A stretch of 64,000 nt of DNA from Toxorhynchites rutilus septentrionalis (Eukaryota; Arthropoda; Insecta; Diptera; Culicidae): assembly GCF_029784135.1 (NCBI RefSeq), contig NC_073746.1, positions 166,648,825-166,712,824 of the forward strand, given 5' to 3'. Below, piece after piece: positions 33,338-47,325 of this stretch. The stretch's first letter is position 1; each line of letters starts with the position of its first letter. Below the pieces are notes generated by a model. That model was not told the origin of the DNA. It made no database searches and saw only the letters and a program-made list of their open reading frames with translations. The position numbers were made by a program, and so were the translations under genes.

Positions 33338-36125
33338 CGCAAAAGTGATGAAGGAGATTCGGAAGCCGTGCTGTATGCAGATTCGAATACTGAAAATGAT
33401 CGGTGTTTTTTCTACAAAAAGTTGGGTCACCAGAAGGAAAGTTGTGAAAAATTCCGAGCGTGGAAAGTTGCGAAAGGAAGCGATCTGGTATCCAAGCAGC
33501 CGATAGCGGTAACCAAGCAGCATAAAGCAAACCATGTAACGCATAATGACGACGAAGATCACTACGCGTTTCTCACTGGATGTGCCAATCAAGCCGGAAA
33601 GCGGTGGATTTTGGATTCCGGCGTAACCTGTCACATTGCAAACTACCGTAATTTCTTCGAGGATCTGGATGAATCAATTACAGAGAACGTGTGGATTGCC
33701 AACGGGACGAAAGTGTGTTCTAAAGGCAGGGGTGCTGGACGGATAAACGTTATTGATGGTGTCGGTCAAGAACGTGCAGTGCAAGTTGAATGTGCTCTGC
33801 TCATACCAGAAATGATGTCAAGTTTGTTGTCTGTGAAGCGGCTGGTGCAAAGAGGTTTTACCGTTACATTCGATGCAAGCAGTGCGAGAATCATGAGAGG
33901 TGACAAACTGTGCGCGACGGCGGAGTCTGTTGGAAATTTGTTCGTGCTTCGGCAAACCATCGGGAGTGCATCTATAGCAGTGTCGAGTGATGATTGTGTC
34001 CATGCCTGGCATAGGCGGTTCTGCCATAGGGACTGTGAAGCGGTGCTGAAATTGCAGACAATGGCTGATGGCGTAAAAGTGAAGAGTTGCAGCTGTACTG
34101 GCCCATGCGAAGTGTGCATTGAAGGGAAGCTGCACAGGGTGCCATTCCATAAGGTTTCAGGAAATGTATCGTCTGCAGTAATGGATTTGGTTCACACCGA
34201 TATTTGTGGACCAATGCGTACGCAGACTGTGGGCGGAAGGCGATACTTTATCACGTTCATCGACGATCACAGCAAAATGGGATCATTGGGCAGCTGACGG
34301 CACCGTATACCCCACAGCAAAACGGGGTTGCCGAAAGGAAGAACCGGTATCTCGTCGAGATGGCTAGGTACATGCTCATCGATGGAAATCTGAATAAACG
34401 CTTCTGGGAAGAGGCGGTGGTGACAGCAAACTACATGCAGAACCGGTTGCCGTCGCGGTCGATCACTGGCACACCATATCAGCGGTGGTTTGGAAGGAAG
34501 CTCAATCTTGGACACATTCAGCGGTTTGGCGTAGACGCATACTGTTATGTGCCATCAGCGAAGCGAGGTAAGCTATATAGCAAGGCAGTCTAGCTGAGGT
34601 TCGTCGGTTACAGTGACACATCGACGGCATACCGCCTGGTGGACGAGACTACAGGAAAAGTAACCATTAGTCGTGATGTGAAATTCCTATCGTCTTGTGG
34701 GCTGGAATCAGAGCCAGTGGAGGAAAGATTGATTGTTCCATCCATAAATTTCCAACGGGTAGATCCAGTGTGCGATGTAGCACCAATCGAGTCTGGTGAT
34801 GACGAAGAAGTCGACGACGATAATGGTCCTGATGAAGAAGGAGTTGAAACTGACCCACTCTTCGATACTATGGCGGGCAGCTCGCATCATGTGGATGTCG
34901 ATATGCCCCGTAGGTCAACACGATCCAACCTTGGTGTAACACCTAAGCGGTATGCATGTACAGCAGAAACGTCGATCCAGGAGGAGCCAAAATCATTAAA
35001 GCAAGCGTTGTTTGTCCGGACAGTACCAAGTAGCGTCACGCGATCGCGTCAAACAAGCGGCTCGTTTTTGGAACCAGCGACTGCACGAGGTGTTGGAAAC
35101 AGATGGTTTTGAGCGGTGCGATGCTGACCCTTGTGTATACAGGAAGCAAACTGGTAGAAAGCGGTGCTTTTTTCTCGTGTACGTAGACGACCTCATCGTG
35201 ACTAGTGAGGACGAACGCATCATCGAAGCACTGGAGCAAACACTTACCAGAAATTTCCAAATCAGCAGCCTGGGCGACGTTGGGTTTTACCTGGGAATCG
35301 AGGTCTACCGAGATCAGATTGGAGACTTCCTCATCAGCCAACGGAAGTATATCGAAGACGTTGTCCGTTCTGTTGGTCTACAAGACGCAAAAGTGTCAAC
35401 CGTGCCAATTGATCCAGGATACAGTAAGATAGACGAGGACGAGGGCAGGGACCTGCTCCTAATACCAGAAGGTAGTTGGGCAGTTGTTGTACATCGCAGT
35501 CAACAGTAGGTCCGACGTCGAAGCAGCAATTTCGATCCTGAGTCGTAAAATAAGTTGCCCAACCCAGCGTGACTGGAACGAAGTAAAGTGAATGGTTCGT
35601 TACTTAAAGGGGACAGCTGATTTAAAACTTCGACTAAGCAATAGTGGCGATTCTTCCGGTCTGGTTGGTTAAGCTGATGCCGATTGGGCTGAATGTCGCA
35701 GCGATCGGAAATCCAACAGCGGGTTTGTCTTCCAGTTCGGCGGAGGCACTATTTCTTGGGCGTGTCGCAAGCAAACCTGCGTCTCACTGTCTACGGCAGA
35801 GGCGGAGTTCGTGGCACTTTCCGACGCATCACGAGAAGCGATCTGGTTGCAGAAATTATTAGAGAACCTAGGAGAAGAAACCGGAGTGATGTTGTTCGAG
35901 GACAACCAAAGCTGCTTGAAGATGTTGGATTCCGAAAAGTTCAGTGATCATACAAAGTACATTTCCACCAAATTCCATTACGCGAAGGACTTGAAGACGA
36001 AAGGTGTTGTCCAATACGAGTACTGTCCTACGGAAACGATGGCAGCGGACCTTCTGACGCAACCACTTCTACGGGTACGTCTGGAGAAACTTCGACACCA
36101 GCAGTGTGGTCTTCAGCAGCAGCGT
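33338..36125 (+). pseudogene. Copia Pol: protease, integrase, reverse transcriptase, RNase H, broken
   Basis: In order: protease WILDSGVTCHI (about 33605); integrase zinc region HAWHRRFCH...CEVCIEGK; core start DLVHTDICGP and YFITFIDDHSK (to about 34280). A deletion then removes the middle catalytic Asp, and PYTPQQNGVAERKNR follows (34310, catalytic Glu). A TAG lies at about 34591 and an acidic linker follows. At about 35040 another deletion removes the first reverse-transcriptase motifs; FFLVYVDDLIV (35167) and FYLGIEV remain. After more stops, RNase H is legible (SLSTAEAEFVALS, 35790; FEDNQSCLKM; HTKYISTKFHYAKD) to a stop at 36126. At least two deletions and several stops and shifts make it inactive. 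Confidence 0.9.
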
Positions 36126-36135
36126 TGAGGAGGAG

Positions 36136-36299
36136 TGTTGTGAGTAGCAACGCAGCGAGCAACGTCAAGTCGAAGCAACCATTGCTTGTCAATTATTTTC
36201 TCTATCACTTTGAAAACTACAACCGTTAAATACAGACGTTTAATCTTTTAGTTGTGTCTTTTCAACTCCGGTCCGATTGTTCCACCTTATCCGCCAATA
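36136..36299 (+). repeat. Copia 3' LTR
   Basis: Same as the 5' LTR with one base change visible (CAAGTCGAAG for CAACTCGAAG) plus a 5-base insertion before TCCGCCAATA. Confidence 0.9.
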
Positions 36300-36685
36300 T
36301 AAAGGAAATCGGGGTTTTCGAAAAATATTTTTGATGCCAAATGTCTTAAAACTGCATTACTTGTCGAGATTTACAATTATCTCGAAATTTTTCTTTGGTC
36401 AAAAAAATGTTTTTTCGGCACTTGGTCGTTTTTCCGCCTGAAAATTGGATTTTTGACAAACATTTTTTTTTAATAAATGTAAATCTCGACGTGTCATGCA
36501 ACGGTGATTCTTCGATTTCCGGTGATTTTTCGTTTTTCAAAAAACTCAAATTTCATCGTTTGTGATACCAGTTAATGAAGTCCGAATGAGCTAATATTTT
36601 GTATAGGCTATAATATCGTGCAAATCAACATTTCGTAGCAAGTTCCGAATGAAAAATCGAGATAACTATTTTTATTGGCACCCTA

Positions 36686-37094
36686 AGCCACACTTGTCGT
36701 TTCGTATTCCGAAAAAAAACTAAGTCCCAGAGAGCCGATTTTAGACAAAAAAAAATTTTCGATCTTTCTAGATCTCGACGTTTCATGCAATTTTAAGACA
36801 TTTGGCATAAAAAAAAATATTCGAAAACCGCGATTTCCTTTACTGGCCACTTTGGTGATTTTTCGATTTTCCAAAAACTCAAACTTTGCGCCACTCTCCC
36901 TTAAGTCCGATTGAGCTAAAAAATTTTTTTTATCTTCGCTTATTTTTCGTCGGCCTATTTCCGCCACTTTAGAGCCAATCACCGACTGAGCTAATATTTG
37001 GCATAGGGTGTTTTTTCGAGGTGGTTAATATTTTGTACAGGGTATCTTTTCCCATACATTCATTGGCATTTTCCCCATACATTCATTGGCACCC
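36686..37094. mobile_element. Foldback MITE B, partial inverted copy
   Basis: Inverse-oriented relative of the left half of element A (GATTTCCTTTACTGGCCAC, CTTTGCGCCACTCTCCCTTA). It ends TTCATTGGCACCC followed by TA at 37095-37096. The CCCATACATTCATTGGCA end motif is duplicated in tandem. A SINE fragment interrupts it. Confidence 0.7.
36914..36984 (-). mobile_element. 5'-truncated SINE fragment
   Basis: TTTTTTTTATCTTCGCTTATTTTTCG... matches the 3' part of the SINE at 20090-20160 almost base for base. It is flanked by TGAGCTAA on both sides (36912 region and 36986-36993), a target duplication, so it inserted as a 5'-truncated copy. Confidence 0.8.
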
Positions 37095-37095
37095 T

Positions 37096-37330
37096 AGTGT
37101 AGATGTAGTGGACAAAATATCGGTAAGAAATTAAAAATCGATTTATCTCTGTTTTTCCAAACATTTTGTAGAGCAACACATTTAATTCCAACTAACTCAA
37201 TAGCAAATCCATCTAAGTTTATCAACCAGCCTTCATTTGATTCCTATATCGTTCTTGTAGGACCTTTCAATACAATGACATTTCTGTTTGAATGAAAAAT
37301 TTCGTGTTTGATAATGAATAATTCATGCAA
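37096..37330 (+). repeat. Repeat family X, copy 2, right part
   Basis: Resumes the X sequence broken at 32372: GTAGTGGACAAAATATC, AAATCGATTTATCTCTGTTTT, CATTTGATTCCTA, GTTTGATAATGAATAATT, as in 19190-19420. Confidence 0.75.
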
Positions 37331-37469
37331 TGCAAGTCGAATGCAAGTTTTTTCACTCCTAATACACGAACGAAAAGTTGTAGAACTAAATTTCATTGTC
37401 ACTACATTCATGTGCATGCGATGTCTCGAATGATAGTTCACGGTTGTCGTTTCTGTTAATTAACTTTCA

Positions 37470-38400
37470 CATACTGTTTCTTGAGGCGAAAAAGCTTCCA
37501 TCGATTCTTCCCTCGATGGCCCGATATATTTCCAAATCAGGATGTAAATCGGCTGTAGTAGCAATTGTACAGGTAAAAGATGTATTTGTATGCTTTTGAC
37601 GTTGAATTTATCGGCCATGGCAACGATTTACCCAATGACAGATGTCCCGATGGTTTGAAGACATCGAAGAATATCTCTGCTCCTATAACGACATCAATGG
37701 TACTTGATTCATTGAACGAAAGTTCGGCTAATTCGGGTAAATTTTACACAACCTTTGAAAACTGGTCAGCGAACACCTTCAACGCAACAGGATACTGATC
37801 ACCTGTTATGGGTATTGTTTGAATCACCTTTGACCCTTTGTGGTGGTATTAAATTCTGGTATGGGTTTCGTATTGGTCGGAATTCATATAATTTTAAAGT
37901 GCAGTAATACATAAATGTAAGAATATGAAAGATCTCTTATCCGTTTCATAATGTTTTTTAATGTGATGTAAAAAATATTTATTCTAATTCACGAAGAAGG
38001 ATACCATGCATCGTGACCATCATATTATTATACGCTAAATATCTTTTGTCAGACATACGACCGGAGCGGTGAAAGAAGGTTTTGAGAAGACAGATAGGTT
38101 TATTGAAGAGTGGACTGGCTCATCAAATTTTAGCCAACTTTCAACCTCTCCAGTGATACAACGTAATTTAACATCTGGTAGTTTTATCCAGGTCATTTGG
38201 TTCGGGGAGTCACGGTGTGTTTTTTGTATGTGTTGTTCACGAGTTGTTATATTGCATAAGTATACCTTTTGCGCGGTAATAACGTCTTTCGAACTCGATG
38301 CAATCCCTCAGATATGCATCCATTGCTTCATCCGTATCTTCCAAAGCTTCCAACTCGGCCTGCACTGAATTGAACTGTAGCGAGATTATCCAAATGAACA
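37470..38400 (-). pseudogene. BEL/Pao retrotransposon relic (gag and protease region)
   Basis: There is no long frame, but the minus strand spells BEL/Pao words in order. Gag: QAELEALEDTDEAMDAYLRD then CIEFERRYYRAKGIL (about 38366-38260), followed in another frame by IKLPDVKLRCITGEVESWLK and FDEP..HSSINLSVFSKPSF (about 38190-38060). Then, after a deletion, the aspartic-protease-linked region: ELAELSFNESSTIDVVIGAE, IFFDVFKPSGHLSLGKSLP (about 37750-37610; relatives have LADP.FN..IDLLLGA). Last come ADLHPDLE and SMEAFSPQETVCE (to about 37475). A stop sits just before NLPELAEL. No LTRs were found. An old, deeply deleted copy. Confidence 0.75.
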
Positions 38401-39785
38401 GGAAGTTCCATTACATCATTTTCCTCTTGATAATTATCGGAAAATTCTTTGATGCATGTAAACGACGACATCGTGAAATATGGATCAAATGATCTGCACG
38501 CGAAAGACCGCGCAGAACAAGATAACCGGAATGGAATGCTAATTACTTCGTAAAGGTTAGCGTAATACCTTGAATATTTCTCAATACTTCCTTGTGCAAA
38601 ACGTGGTGCAAATGTTTCTGATGAAAGTGTTTCTTATAGGCTGTTAATGAACCGAAAGGCTGGATAGATGGAACCACTAGGACATCTATTCGGTTCGAAG
38701 GACCAATGCTCGACTTTGTGCTGGAGTGCTGGTACTAAGTCCAGATGAATCCAAATGATCTTTCAAATTCCAAAAATGTGTTTTTATATCGTCAACAATA
38801 TGAATGTTGAATATTTTAGCCGAGTATAGTTAACCTACTTGATCTTTGCCGATGGTCTAACTAGTCATCAAATCGTCTTGGCGTCAATGAGTCAGTTGTG
38901 CAAAATTTATCAAACATTTCGAAAAACCTGTTTTTGTTGCCGGATGAACGCGAATAACTTGTAATGAGAACGTACATTTGTGATTTTTTTTCAATTTATC
39001 TGAACTATAATTTCGGAATGTTTCGAAAACTGATGCATTCTTAATGGTTGGAAATAACTACTTGAATTTCTGGAAATAGTTAAAATTCGAGAAATTTACT
39101 AAAAGTTAACTTTGAATTATTTTTTGAAACTTGAGCGTGCGTAAAAATTGCACCGGACTAATGCATAACGATATGTAATTTGCGATTTCTATACTAGTCT
39201 TGATTCGCCAGTGAGCAGTGGCCGGGCCTGTCTTAAGCTCTATGATTAGTCCTCTTGTACTTGCGCGCAAACTATGTTTCTGTAATATTGCTATTGTGGC
39301 TTACGCTTTATTGATATTTATTTAAAGAAAAGATATAATTGACTGAAAAAACTCCCGAAAATATGTTTTTATTTTTTTTTTTCATTCAGTTTGCTAAGTC
39401 ATTTAATTCAGTCACCTCATTGATTCTCAGACCGTATGCACGAGTATAGGAGAGTTAACATTAAATTTTCACACTTGTATGTTCAAAATCTACCCATTTC
39501 CATTTATTTAATTATTTATTTATTTATTTACACACATTTATTTACCTATTTACACATTTACACACATCTTGGAAATCGTTGGAGCTATGATGGGATGCAA
39601 ATATTCCATTGAAGAACAGTCGATGGAGCTGTTATAATATACGCATGTGATAAGCTCCGATTAGGTGATGGTGATAGTTCTACAGTTTGTAATTCATGCT
39701 GTAAGGGAGGATGCCGACATATGGCTTCGTTTTGAGTATTGTTCTCGAATGAACGATTGAAAAACATTTTCAGTTGCTTTAAAAT
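38401..39785. other. Unassigned stretch
   Basis: No gene recognised. 39500-39570 is a TTTA/CACATTTA-rich simple-sequence zone just before the SINE. Confidence 0.4.
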
Positions 39786-39791
39786 CCACGC

Positions 39792-40052
39792 AAGGGGGTC
39801 TCCGTATCCACATTGGTTGCGCGTTAATAAGCGATCGATCGTGAGTTCAAAACTCAGGGCCCTCATTGACCATCTTTGTGTTGTTGCAGAATAACTACGG
39901 CCACGCAACAATCATCAGCGATGGAGATCGATCCACGGTCGAAATAAGATCGATTCATCCATACAACTGCTCTGCTCTGCAAGACACATCGGGTTGCTGT
40001 TCTATAAATAACTCAACAATTATCAATCAACTGTCTCCGCTGTTCTGTGGTC
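39792..40052 (+). mobile_element. tRNA-derived SINE, copy 3 (3'-truncated)
   Basis: Same family as 8345-8849 and 9793-10249, with head GGGGGTCTCCGTATCCAC and B-box-like GATCGTGAGTTCAAAACTC. It stops after CAACTGTCTCCGCTG, about 14 bp before the Y element begins at 40066. Confidence 0.75.
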
Positions 40053-40065
40053 TAATTTGATAATC

Positions 40066-42140
<2,075 letters not shown>

Positions 42141-43523
42141 CGTAACAAATTATGTTTGTTCCACACTAACTTAATATTTTCTACATTGTTTCGGAATGTA
42201 AATGGTGTTTTAATTTTTTGATTTTTTTTCACTTCAGTTCAAAAATAAAAAAAGTTTCATGAATTTTTTCGGAAAGAATTTTTTTCGAGTAAAAGTTGCT
42301 ATTCTGATTCGTTTACAGCTTCAGTATCACTCTATGCTCGGCACATTCCCTTGATCCTATCGTGACCGAGTGGGTGTTGCGTGTGTACGTTCCGAATTAA
42401 TCCAATTGTTTTTAATGTTTAATCGCCCGCACTTATGCGTATTGTGCTCTCTGTATTACTCTCGCTATGATGTTATTTTTCATACTGCCACTATGCGTTC
42501 ATGGAAAGAAAGATGCTCCAACTTACACGCGAACACGCGCGATTAAAAAAGAGGGAAATACAACAAAGAACAAAGTGCCGTCTGGCTTGTAATTTATTTG
42601 AAATTGTTATTAATTATGCTGGCAAATGAAAACGGAGCCGAGAACGCACATTCTGCAGTTGAGTATATGTGTTGAGCATGAAAAACTCGCACGATTGAGA
42701 GACAAGCCTTGTTCCACCGTAAACTGTTTTCGGTGTCACATTGCTGAATGTGTGCAATCATAATTATTCCCACGTGTTAATTTTTTTTCTGCTCGCATTA
42801 TGTTATCTCGTGTAAGATTTCACCGCACCCAAAGTCCGCCCGAATGCATGGAGCAGTTGGCAACATTCTCAACTGGCTTCTGTGAAATGCATTTCGGAAC
42901 AGCAAACAAGTGCGCAAAATTGTGTGTGATGTCGAAAGAAAGACTTTGTTTCCTGCTTATGTGTACCTCGCGGCAACGCTTGGGGGCAATTAGTGGCTGA
43001 GACAGCTTTCGAAAGTGTGTTTGTTTGAGTTTTATGTTTGGATTTGCTTGTTGCTAGTTGACTTGTAGTCACATGATTCTGCAGTTAGCAGTTAAGGCGA
43101 TGTAATATGTCGTGCCAAAAGTTCTGTTGAAATAATTATTAAACATAAAAGAGTGAAGTTTCACCTGAATGTGGCCCCGAAGGTTTTTGGCTTTTGAAAG
43201 AGAATTTTAAGAGCATTTCAGATAAGTTGGGTCCAACGTATAGTAATGTTGGTTTAGTAAAAAGTATTTAGTTTTTATAATTCATATTTCAAAAATTTTA
43301 GCAGTTGAGCAATCCTGGAATAAAAAAGAAATTTTGAGTGTCAAATTCTATTATGGTTACTGAAACTATAAACTATAGAAACTGTATTTCTACAGATTTT
43401 TCTGATTTTTTCAAACCAAGAGATTGTAGCAACGGGTGCAGATTTTTTGGGTTTTTCATTTCACCTCAAGTGTTTAGAATATCGTAAAGGAATCACTACA
43501 TCAGAAAATGCGAACCTTCCTGG
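42141..43523. other. Unassigned stretch
   Basis: No gene or repeat recognised. Confidence 0.4.
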
Positions 43524-44787
43524 CAATGCACAATGGTACAGAAGACGCATTTAAGTGGAAAATAGCATTTAGAGCTCGACAGTTATTCTCTAGACAAAAA
43601 CTGTCTTCGACGAGGTTGTTACATATGATAGAGTGCTCATTTTTATGTTATCAAACATAGGGTGACCAACATTGTCGATGAAAATGTAATTTCCTTATCT
43701 TTATAGATAGTGGTAAACATAGTTCGACAATGTTGTAGTCCAAGTTATTTGAGACATCTTTGTGGAACAAAGTATTTTTTTTCTATTTCTTTAAATAATC
43801 GATAAAGCGCCTTTTTTCTAAGTTACGTTAGGGTCACCATGAAAAAAAACTGTTTTTAGAAGTTTTTGGAAAGTTAGAACTTTTATATTTCGAATTTGAC
43901 ATACAAACGGTCTTCAAAAGACTTTTAGAACATACTAATACAAATATTTTGCTATGCAGAACTTGTCAATATCTCAACTTCACTCAAAGTTATTGATATT
44001 TCTTCCCAAAAACCCTCTCTTTTCATTTCATTCTTTTGGGACAAACATAAAAAATGTTTGTTGACGGAATTTGAAAGAACAAATTTTACTCTATATAATA
44101 TGCGATTTTCAAAACTATATTATTTTTTATGACAACTTTGATGTAGAACTTTCAATATTAAAGTTAGTGTAAAACACTCGTTCTTTCATAGTTACTCTGA
44201 AAATACATTTTGCGATGCAGAACTTGTCTATATCTTAATCCTGCTCAAAGTTATTGATGGTTTTTTACCAAAAAACTCATGATTTCAATTTTAATTTACT
44301 CAAACACGAAAAATAACATAGTTTTGAAAATCACACAACTTAACCACACAACAAAATCACACAACCAATAAACTTTGTTTATATTTTCCCTACAAAGAAT
44401 GACAAACATTTGAAAAGAGAGTAATTTTTAGGGAGGAATATCAATAACTTTGAGTGAAGTTGAGATATTGACAAGTTCTGCTTTGCAAAATGTTTGTATT
44501 AGTAAGCTCTAAAAGTCGTTCAAAGACGGTTTGCATGTAGAATTTGAAATATAAAAGAGAAAAAAAACAGTTTTTTTCGAACTGTGTTTACCTCTATCTA
44601 TAAAGATAAGGAAGTTATATGTTCATTTCTTCGACAATTTTGGTCATCCAATTTTTGATAAAATAAAAATGAGTGCTCTATCATACGTAACAACTTTGTC
44701 TAAGACAGTTTTTGTCTAGAGAATAACTATCGAGCTCTAAATGCTAATTTCCACTTAAATGCATCTCCTGGACCATTGTACAATGGA
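43524..44787. repeat. Long inverted repeat, ~1.25 kb
   Basis: The outer arms pair over about 200-250 bp: left ACAATGGTACAGAAGACGCA, TTTAAGTGGAAAATAGCATT, TAGAGCTCGACAGTTATTCT; right AGAATAACTATCGAGCTCTA, AATGCTAATTTCCACTTAAA, TGCATCTCCTGGACCATTGT. The inner part holds further copies of a word (GCAGAACTTGTCAATATCTC...CAAAGTTATTGAT) at about 43957 and 44216 direct, and 44435-44490 inverted. No transposase. Foldback-type or MITE-like. Confidence 0.8.
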
Positions 44788-45139
44788 CATAAGTACTTGA
44801 TCGCGTTGGAGCGAAAAAGTGTATTGATTCAAAAATATATTTTGAGACAGAAAAAAAAACACAAAATGACGAGAGCTATCGCACACTATTCTGCAAGATC
44901 AAAATATGCGTCAACAAAAATTAGACCCAAATAAAAGAAGTTGGATATACAAAAAAAAACTCGAAAAACCAAATTTGGAGGGACAGCATGTCTAAAGACT
45001 ACCTTTGACTAATCCATTCGTCAGTAGCTATTGCAAATAAGTTGGATTAAAAGCTTTCATTACAACCAGCTCTTGAACTCATCTCTTCATCTCATTTACA
45101 TATTTCTTATTCCTCAATGTATCAAATATAAATATGGAG
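44788..45139. other. Unassigned stretch
   Basis: AT-rich, no feature seen. Confidence 0.4.
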
Positions 45140-45427
45140 GCGTTATTTATAACTCAGAATTAGTTGTATTTTTTTCAAAGAACACATGAAAAAGTTGTTG
45201 TTAGAAAAACTTTTTTCCTTTAAAAGTGCCCATCTTCCGATGTATGGACGACTTGTTGGAAATTGTAAGGGCTGTTCATATATATATATATTTTTGAGCA
45301 TTTTAAAAAAATACGTTTTTGAGAAAAAATGAATTTCAATTTTAAAAATCAATTTTTTTCTGCGAAATGTTTTTCCAAAAAAAATTGATATATTTTTGTG
45401 AAAATTTCAACAATTTCCTACATTTCA
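45140..45427 (+). repeat. Y element, left part of a split copy
   Basis: AAAAAGTTGTTGTTAGAAAAAC, CCATCTTCCGATGTATGGACGACTTG and GAAATTGTAAGGGCT match 41640-41750. The match then runs to AACAATTTCCTACATTTCA (45409-45427), where it stops and resumes at 49109. Confidence 0.8.
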
Positions 45428-47325
45428 GGAGAGTCGGTCGGTCGGTCATCGAATGCAGACGCATTCTCAGTTGCTCCGTGTATACTGTTATTTAAAGCCG
45501 CTAGATATTGTTTGACAAGAACAAGCGTGTTCTCACAAGAAGCCTTTCTGTCTGAATTAATCTTGATTGTGGATTTATGTGATGTTGCGAAAAAAATTGT
45601 GATATGTGATGAAATGCATGATGTCTTAGCGAATTTGATCGGAGAGATTCACTGCAGCTACAAATTAGTTGCAGAATCATTTCACCTCGAATAATGCGTA
45701 CACTGTTTAACGCTTCCGTAGTTGTGTACAGTCCGGAATATTGGTTGAATACATTCCAGAACCGTGAAAAACCGTTCTATTGCCAATAATTAAACAGTGG
45801 AAGAACGTAGAAAGAAATAGTTTTGAATAGATTTCCGATTTCCGTTATTCTTTACACATACGTGGATCTGTGTATGCAGCAAGGAATCATCGAAGCAAGA
45901 AATAGTGTGCGTGTCCTTCTCCCATGCACTCTCCCAAGAGTGTAGACTTTCGCTATCGTGAGAATTTCCGCGTAATGATGGTCGTGTGCGTAATCAAATG
46001 TGCAAAGTGTATGGAAGTTTTTCGGGAAGAGGAAAGAAGAGCATGGAAAGAGATTCAAACGTACAAATGAAAAAGGACCTCTTTACATCATGAACGCTCT
46101 GACTGTGAAGTCAAATAAGCGAATGAAAAACACACCTCTTCACCCTATGTGCAATTATTTTTTTGTACATTTTTTCACATCTGCACAAAAGTGATTTTGA
46201 ATCAATCCTCAAATTTGTTTGCCGTTATAACGAAACATTTTAGGCCGTAAATCGAAAACGTGCCTGAATTGAAGAGAGCCGTTATAGCAAAATGCCGTAT
46301 AAAGATCGGCCGTATAGCGAGGTAAGGGTGTATTCCTGTTTTCTCTAATTTCTCTCTGCTCAGAGGTTGAATGTGAAGATTCCTCACTTCTCTCTATTTC
46401 ACGAGTTAAATTGATAAAAGTGGGGATGTTCAAATCTATTCAGTTTTATGTATTTCTATCTCTTTTTTATTTAATTTTTCGTAAAGAAGTTGGTTTTTTA
46501 ACAGTCCAGTGATTTGGTTGCTAATCTTGCTTGTTTGTTTTAATGATTGATTCCTTCGAAATTACAGTTTTCAGATCAATTAAATCAAATTTTGAATGTT
46601 ATTTCATAGTACCTCGCTCAAGATAACGTTTTCTAGAATAATTTTGATTATAAACTATAAATTTCTGAATGATATGTATATTCTAGGTTTTTCAATCACT
46701 GTACTTAAATTTCAAATCTCTACCTGATTATAGTACTAATATGTTCAGGTGTTCTGTTTCGGCTTATTCATTATCTGTGTTTGTTGTTTTACATACATAC
46801 TTCTACAGATTTTATTTTATGTTCCGACAGCATAAATCGCATAGTTTTTAATTCTTTGTGTGTGGTGTGTGGTGCTGGATGTTTCGTGTGAGCTGGTTGT
46901 TCGATGTCTGACGAGGGGAGCCAGGGTATTTTATTCGTTGAGTATGGTTGATGTCGGGTGGGGCGAAAGGTCACTGGCAGTCGCACCGGTGTAGTTCTGT
47001 GTAGCTTTTTACTTCTCGCGTTCAAAATCCGGATTTTTAGCGTTACGTAACTTGTGCGCGACGCCTTAGTGTGTTAATTTATATTATAATGGAGGACGAT
47101 AGTTTCTAGATTAATTCTCTTGGTTACCTTCAAGGTTCCTTAAAGATAATTCTCCGATTGGAGTTCCATAAAGCGTGCACACGATGAATAACGGAATATA
47201 TCGTAATATATTACACATCATCGGATCGATTAATTGTAGAGGAGTTCTCTCGGTTACCTTTTCAGATTTCCCGAATATAATTCTCCACCGATACGGTTGG
47301 ATTATATGCAATAAATATTAGAATA

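Larger units (their letters stand above)
32547..36299 (+). mobile_element. Ty1/copia LTR retrotransposon, degraded
   Basis: 3753 bp, flanked by a 5-bp duplication TAAAG (32542-32546; 36300-36304). LTRs are 32547-32705 and 36136-36299. They are nearly identical except for 5 extra bases (CCTTA type) near the end of the 3' copy. The primer site GGTTATGGGCCC at 32706-32717 equals the internal initiator-tRNA-Met site of Drosophila copia as I know it. A purine tract (GAGGAGGAG) precedes the 3' LTR. The LTRs start TG but end TA rather than CA. Coding DNA is broken throughout although the LTRs are similar. Confidence 0.93.
32375..36683. mobile_element. Foldback MITE A, host of the copia element
   Basis: The left end GGGTGCCAATGAAAATGGTC and the right end (rc GGGTGCCAATAAAAATAGTT) are inverted and flanked by TA (32373-32374; 36684-36685). 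Without the copia insert the element is about 550 bp and non-coding. Internal blocks (AGAGTGGCGCAAAG, AAAGGAAATCGGGGTTTTCG, AAATGTCTTAAAACTGCAT) recur inverted in the neighbouring copy B. Confidence 0.8.

Noticed and set aside
32547..36299. Considered whether this LTR element could be a retrovirus-like or Ty3/gypsy element
   Set aside because: The order integrase before reverse transcriptase, the primer site and the motifs are copia type; no envelope gene is present.
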